Shown here: positions 6,028 through 7,927 of the stretch, one piece after another | Numbering within the stretch: the first letter of the stretch is position 1 | Layout: every line of letters starts with the position of its first letter | Origin: Candidatus Sulfotelmatobacter sp. | GTDB lineage: Bacteria; Acidobacteriota; Terriglobia; Terriglobales; Acidobacteriaceae | Direction: 5' to 3' | Assembly: GCA_030040725.1 (NCBI GenBank) | Contig: JASHTD010000587.1 | Coordinates: 1-7,927, forward strand | DNA length: 7,927 bases | The notes under the pieces: model-generated | Told to the model about the DNA's origin: nothing | Database searches by the model: none | What the model saw: only the letters and a program-made list of their open reading frames with translations | Position numbers and translations under genes: made by a program

Positions 6028-6204
6028 GATATTTCCCCCGCTTCAGAGCTTACCTAGTTTTAGACACCGGCCGCGTCTTCTTTGCTCCCGAATTCGGCGA
6101 CCCGGATTAGAGGGTTTTAAAAACCTGCGCCTCATCGGAGACGCTCGGTCCACTTCCTGCAAATACGGGTCTCACACAAAGCCAGGCACGAAAAAATAGG
6201 ACAA
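6028..6204 (-). other. 177-bp secF-tonB intergenic region
   Basis: No gene is seen. The tonB Shine-Dalgarno (GGGGGA) lies at its left end. On the - strand TCTAAT near 6107-6112 resembles a -10 box but has no acceptable -35, so no promoter is called. A T-rich tract of the - strand (6191-6198) follows the secF stop, but no well-placed hairpin precedes it. Confidence 0.4.
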
Positions 6205-7380
6205 TTACCGAGCCCGGACGGGTGTCGCAACCACCCGCTTACCTTTTGAAATTCTCCAATCCTGATAAGCCACCAGAATCGGCGCGGCGATAGCGATCGA
6301 CGAATATGTGCCGATTAGAATACCGATCACCAGCGCGAGGCTGAATCCACGAAGCACCTCGCCGCCGAATAAATAGAGAGCCAATACGGTAAGGAAGGTT
6401 AGCCCGGCTGTCAAGATGGTTCTGCTAAGAGTCTGATTAATGCTGCGGTTGACGATGTCCGCCAGCTTTTCGCGCCGCATCAGCTTAATATTCTCCCGGA
6501 TTCGGTCGAAAACCACGATTGTGTCGTTATTGGAGTAGCCGATCAGGGTGAGGATGGCAGCAATGACCGTCAGCGAGATGTCTTTATTCAGGAGTGAAAA
6601 GGCTCCCACGGTGATCAGCGTGTCATGGAAAACCGTTACCACGGCGGCGACGCCATAAATCCACTCGAAACGGAAACCCAGATAGACCAGCATCCCAGCC
6701 AGTGAATAGATGGTCGCCAGCAGCGCCTGCTTGCGCAACTGTGCTCCCACTTGCGGGCCGACGATTTCCACGTTCCGCACCCCGAAATCGGAGAGGAAAA
6801 AAACATCGGGCAGCGACGCAACCACTGCAGGATCGACATGGCCCTTCAATTGATCGAACGAATTGAATACTCCGCCGAGAACTTTGTCGCGCGTGTTCAC
6901 GATTTCCCCGGCCTGCGCCGTGTATTTCTGGTCGGCATCCGAACCGAGGTGCATCGGATCTTTGTCCATCAGGTAGTTCTTTATGGTCAGGAACGGCGCA
7001 TTGTTCAGGTCTTGTTTGCCCGCGGGAGCGTTAATCTCGAGCGCGCTGATGATGCGAGTTTTTCCGCGATCGAGGGCCTGCTCGCTTGTCTCCTGCACAT
7101 CGAGATCGATCAGGACCTCATTGTCAGTGGGAAGATCGTAGCGTTGAATCTTGGCGTTGTGCAGCCCGGCGTGATCCATGGCTGAACGCAGGGCTTTGTC
7201 ATTGGGAGTGTGCGAGAATTTGATATAGACCAGAGTTCCGCCCCGGAAGTCGACACCATAAGGGATATGGTGCCAGAACAACATCGAGGAAACACCGGCC
7301 ACGCTGAACACAAGCGAGAAGGCGAGGAAGTACCATTTCTTGCCTAGAAAATCGTAGTTTGGACTATGAAAAAACTCCAC
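6205..7380 (-). CDS. secF: Protein translocase subunit SecF
   Basis: SecF partners SecD to form the proton-driven motor that helps release and pull preproteins on the outer side of the SecYEG channel. The 391-residue protein has a first membrane helix (about 16-36) followed by GVDFRGGT (42-49), the conserved element at the start of the periplasmic P1-like domain. Next come IVGPQVG (206-212) and five further membrane helices (about 217-236, 240-262, 267-290, 320-338 and 345-370). GYSNNDTIVVFDRIREN (281-297) is the RND-type signature with the membrane Asp286; Asn284 replaces the hydrophobic residue usual there. Between helices 1 and 2 there are about 180 residues, considerably more than in E. 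coli SecF (323 residues in all). The start is a GTG at 7380 with AAGGGG eight bases upstream. secD lies 120 bp upstream, tonB 177 bp downstream. Confidence 0.95.
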   Translation of the reverse strand: MEFFHSPNYDFLGKKWYFLAFSLVFSVAGVSSMLFWHHIPYGVDFRGGTLVYIKFSHTPNDKALRSAMDHAGLHNAKIQRYDLPTDNEVLIDLDVQETSEQALDRGKTRIISALEINAPAGKQDLNNAPFLTIKNYLMDKDPMHLGSDADQKYTAQAGEIVNTRDKVLGGVFNSFDQLKGHVDPAVVASLPDVFFLSDFGVRNVEIVGPQVGAQLRKQALLATIYSLAGMLVYLGFRFEWIYGVAAVVTVFHDTLITVGAFSLLNKDISLTVIAAILTLIGYSNNDTIVVFDRIRENIKLMRREKLADIVNRSINQTLSRTILTAGLTFLTVLALYLFGGEVLRGFSLALVIGILIGTYSSIAIAAPILVAYQDWRISKGKRVVATPVRAR

Positions 7381-7388
7381 CGAGCTGA

Positions 7389-7394
7389 CCCCTT
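7389..7394 (-). promoter_or_regulatory. Shine-Dalgarno of secF
   Basis: This reads AAGGGG on the - strand, eight bases before the GTG at 7380. It supports this unusual start codon for secF; the first residues (MEFF..) lead properly into the first membrane helix. Confidence 0.6.
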
Positions 7395-7415
7395 ATCCGA
7401 TTTATGACTTCCTTC

Positions 7416-7494
7416 AATTGAGTCATTGGGAGATTGAGCAATTGCGCGATTGAAAACCGCCAGCGTCGCTACTAAATGACCCGATCACTCAATT
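7416..7494. repeat. Inverted pair of 8-bp-period ATTG repeats between secD and secF
   Basis: On the + strand, ATTG followed by four variable bases occurs five times in exact 8-bp steps (7417-7456). Facing it on the - strand is a related stretch (7494-7470) reading AATTGAGTGATCGGGTCATT and on. The first 25 bases of the two arms agree at 19 positions (the first eight without mismatch), so they form an imperfect inverted repeat around about 29 bp. The pair fills most of the 120-bp gap between secD and secF. It looks like a dispersed intergenic repeat rather than coding sequence. Whether it folds in the transcript or binds protein is not known. Confidence 0.6.
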
Positions 7495-7500
7495 CAATCC

Positions 7501-7927
7501 TTAAATGCTCAAGGCTTCGCCGCGCTGCTTGCGGCTCAATATCCAGTCAAAGATCACGCGCGAAACAAAAACTGCGGTGAACAGATTCGCCAGCAGACCG
7601 AAGGTGAGGGTCACCGCAAATCCCTTTACCGGGCCAGTACCAAACATGAACAGAATCGCTGCCGAGACAATCGTAGTGACGTGCGTGTCAAGAATCGTCA
7701 CCCAGGCATGGCTGAAACCCTGATCCACAGCCGAGGGCGGCGTTTTGCCGTTGCGCAGTTCCTCGCGGATGCGTTCAAAAATCAGCACGTTCGAGTCCAC
7801 GCCCATACCGACGGTAAGGATCACTCCGGCAATTCCCGGCAGCGTGAGCACGGCTTCGAAATAACCCATGAATCCCAAAAGGATGACGAGGTTCAGAAGC
7901 AACGCGACGTCAGCATTGACTCCCGCC
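7501..7927 (-). CDS. secD: Protein translocase subunit SecD, C-terminal part (5' truncated by window edge)
   Basis: The frame is open to the right edge and ends at TAA 7503-7501; 141 complete codons are visible, starting AGVNADVALLLNLV. GMGVDSNVLIFERIREEL (residues 41-58 of this fragment) is the SecD version of the RND-type membrane motif, and its Asp corresponds to the functionally important membrane Asp519 of E. coli SecD. It is followed by HAWVTILDTHVTTIVSAAILF and a final pair of helices ending in SRVIFDWILSRKQRG. SecD carries the large periplasmic P1 head in its missing N-terminal part and works with SecF in the inner membrane. A TTG at 7902 would give a shorter frame, but the conserved sequence continues upstream of it, so it is not a start. 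yajC, often upstream of secD, would lie outside the window. Confidence 0.95.
   Translation of the reverse strand, partial: AGVNADVALLLNLVILLGFMGYFEAVLTLPGIAGVILTVGMGVDSNVLIFERIREELRNGKTPPSAVDQGFSHAWVTILDTHVTTIVSAAILFMFGTGPVKGFAVTLTFGLLANLFTAVFVSRVIFDWILSRKQRGEALSI

Noticed and set aside
6191..6237. Possible terminator at the secF end (CGGGTG/CACCCG hairpin at 6219-6237, T-run of the - strand at 6191-6198)
   Set aside because: The hairpin lies in the secF coding end and is more than 20 bases away from the T-run, too far for an intrinsic terminator.

Overview
The window most probably comes from a member of the Acidobacteriota (Terriglobia-like). This is inferred from gene content and order, the wording of the SecD/SecF/ExbB motifs and a fairly GC-rich diderm gene set; no 16S or other marker is present to prove it. 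The proteins require an inner membrane, a periplasm and an outer membrane (TonB, ExbB, two ExbD, a lipoprotein, a Tat-type signal). Coding density is high: one gene at the left edge runs on the + strand and everything else runs on the - strand. No tRNA, rRNA, CRISPR array, transposase or phage gene was seen.

Read in the direction of transcription (right to left), the main block is an envelope-energy cluster: the 3' end of secD (cut by the window edge), secF, tonB, exbB, exbD (copy 1), exbD (copy 2) and a TPR lipoprotein gene. SecD/SecF use the proton-motive force to help pull secreted proteins across the inner membrane. ExbB/ExbD use the same force to energise TonB, which drives outer-membrane transporters. 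The intergenic gaps (about 120, 177, 207, 126, 12 and 174 bp) leave room for internal control. Two of them contain notable structure: an 8-bp-period repeat pair between secD and secF, and a perfect 11-bp stem-loop between exbB and the first exbD. The two exbD genes are tightly joined, and the Shine-Dalgarno of the second overlaps the stop codon of the first.

Downstream, a separate unit with its own good sigma70-type promoter (extended -10) encodes a HisC-family PLP aminotransferase carrying a twin-arginine signal, followed by a small cupin gene. The cupin converges with the + strand Gfo/Idh/MocA-family oxidoreductase at the left edge, which lacks its N-terminal half here.

Four annotated starts were chosen on sequence evidence rather than by longest reading frame: the aminotransferase (2156), the TPR lipoprotein (3108), ExbB (5082) and SecF (GTG, 7380). 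No wholly new system was recognised. The least ordinary items are the Tat-type signal on a HisC-like enzyme, the secD-secF repeat pair, the exbB-exbD stem-loop, the ten-proline run with a matching G-quadruplex motif in tonB, and the enlarged periplasmic domain of SecF.
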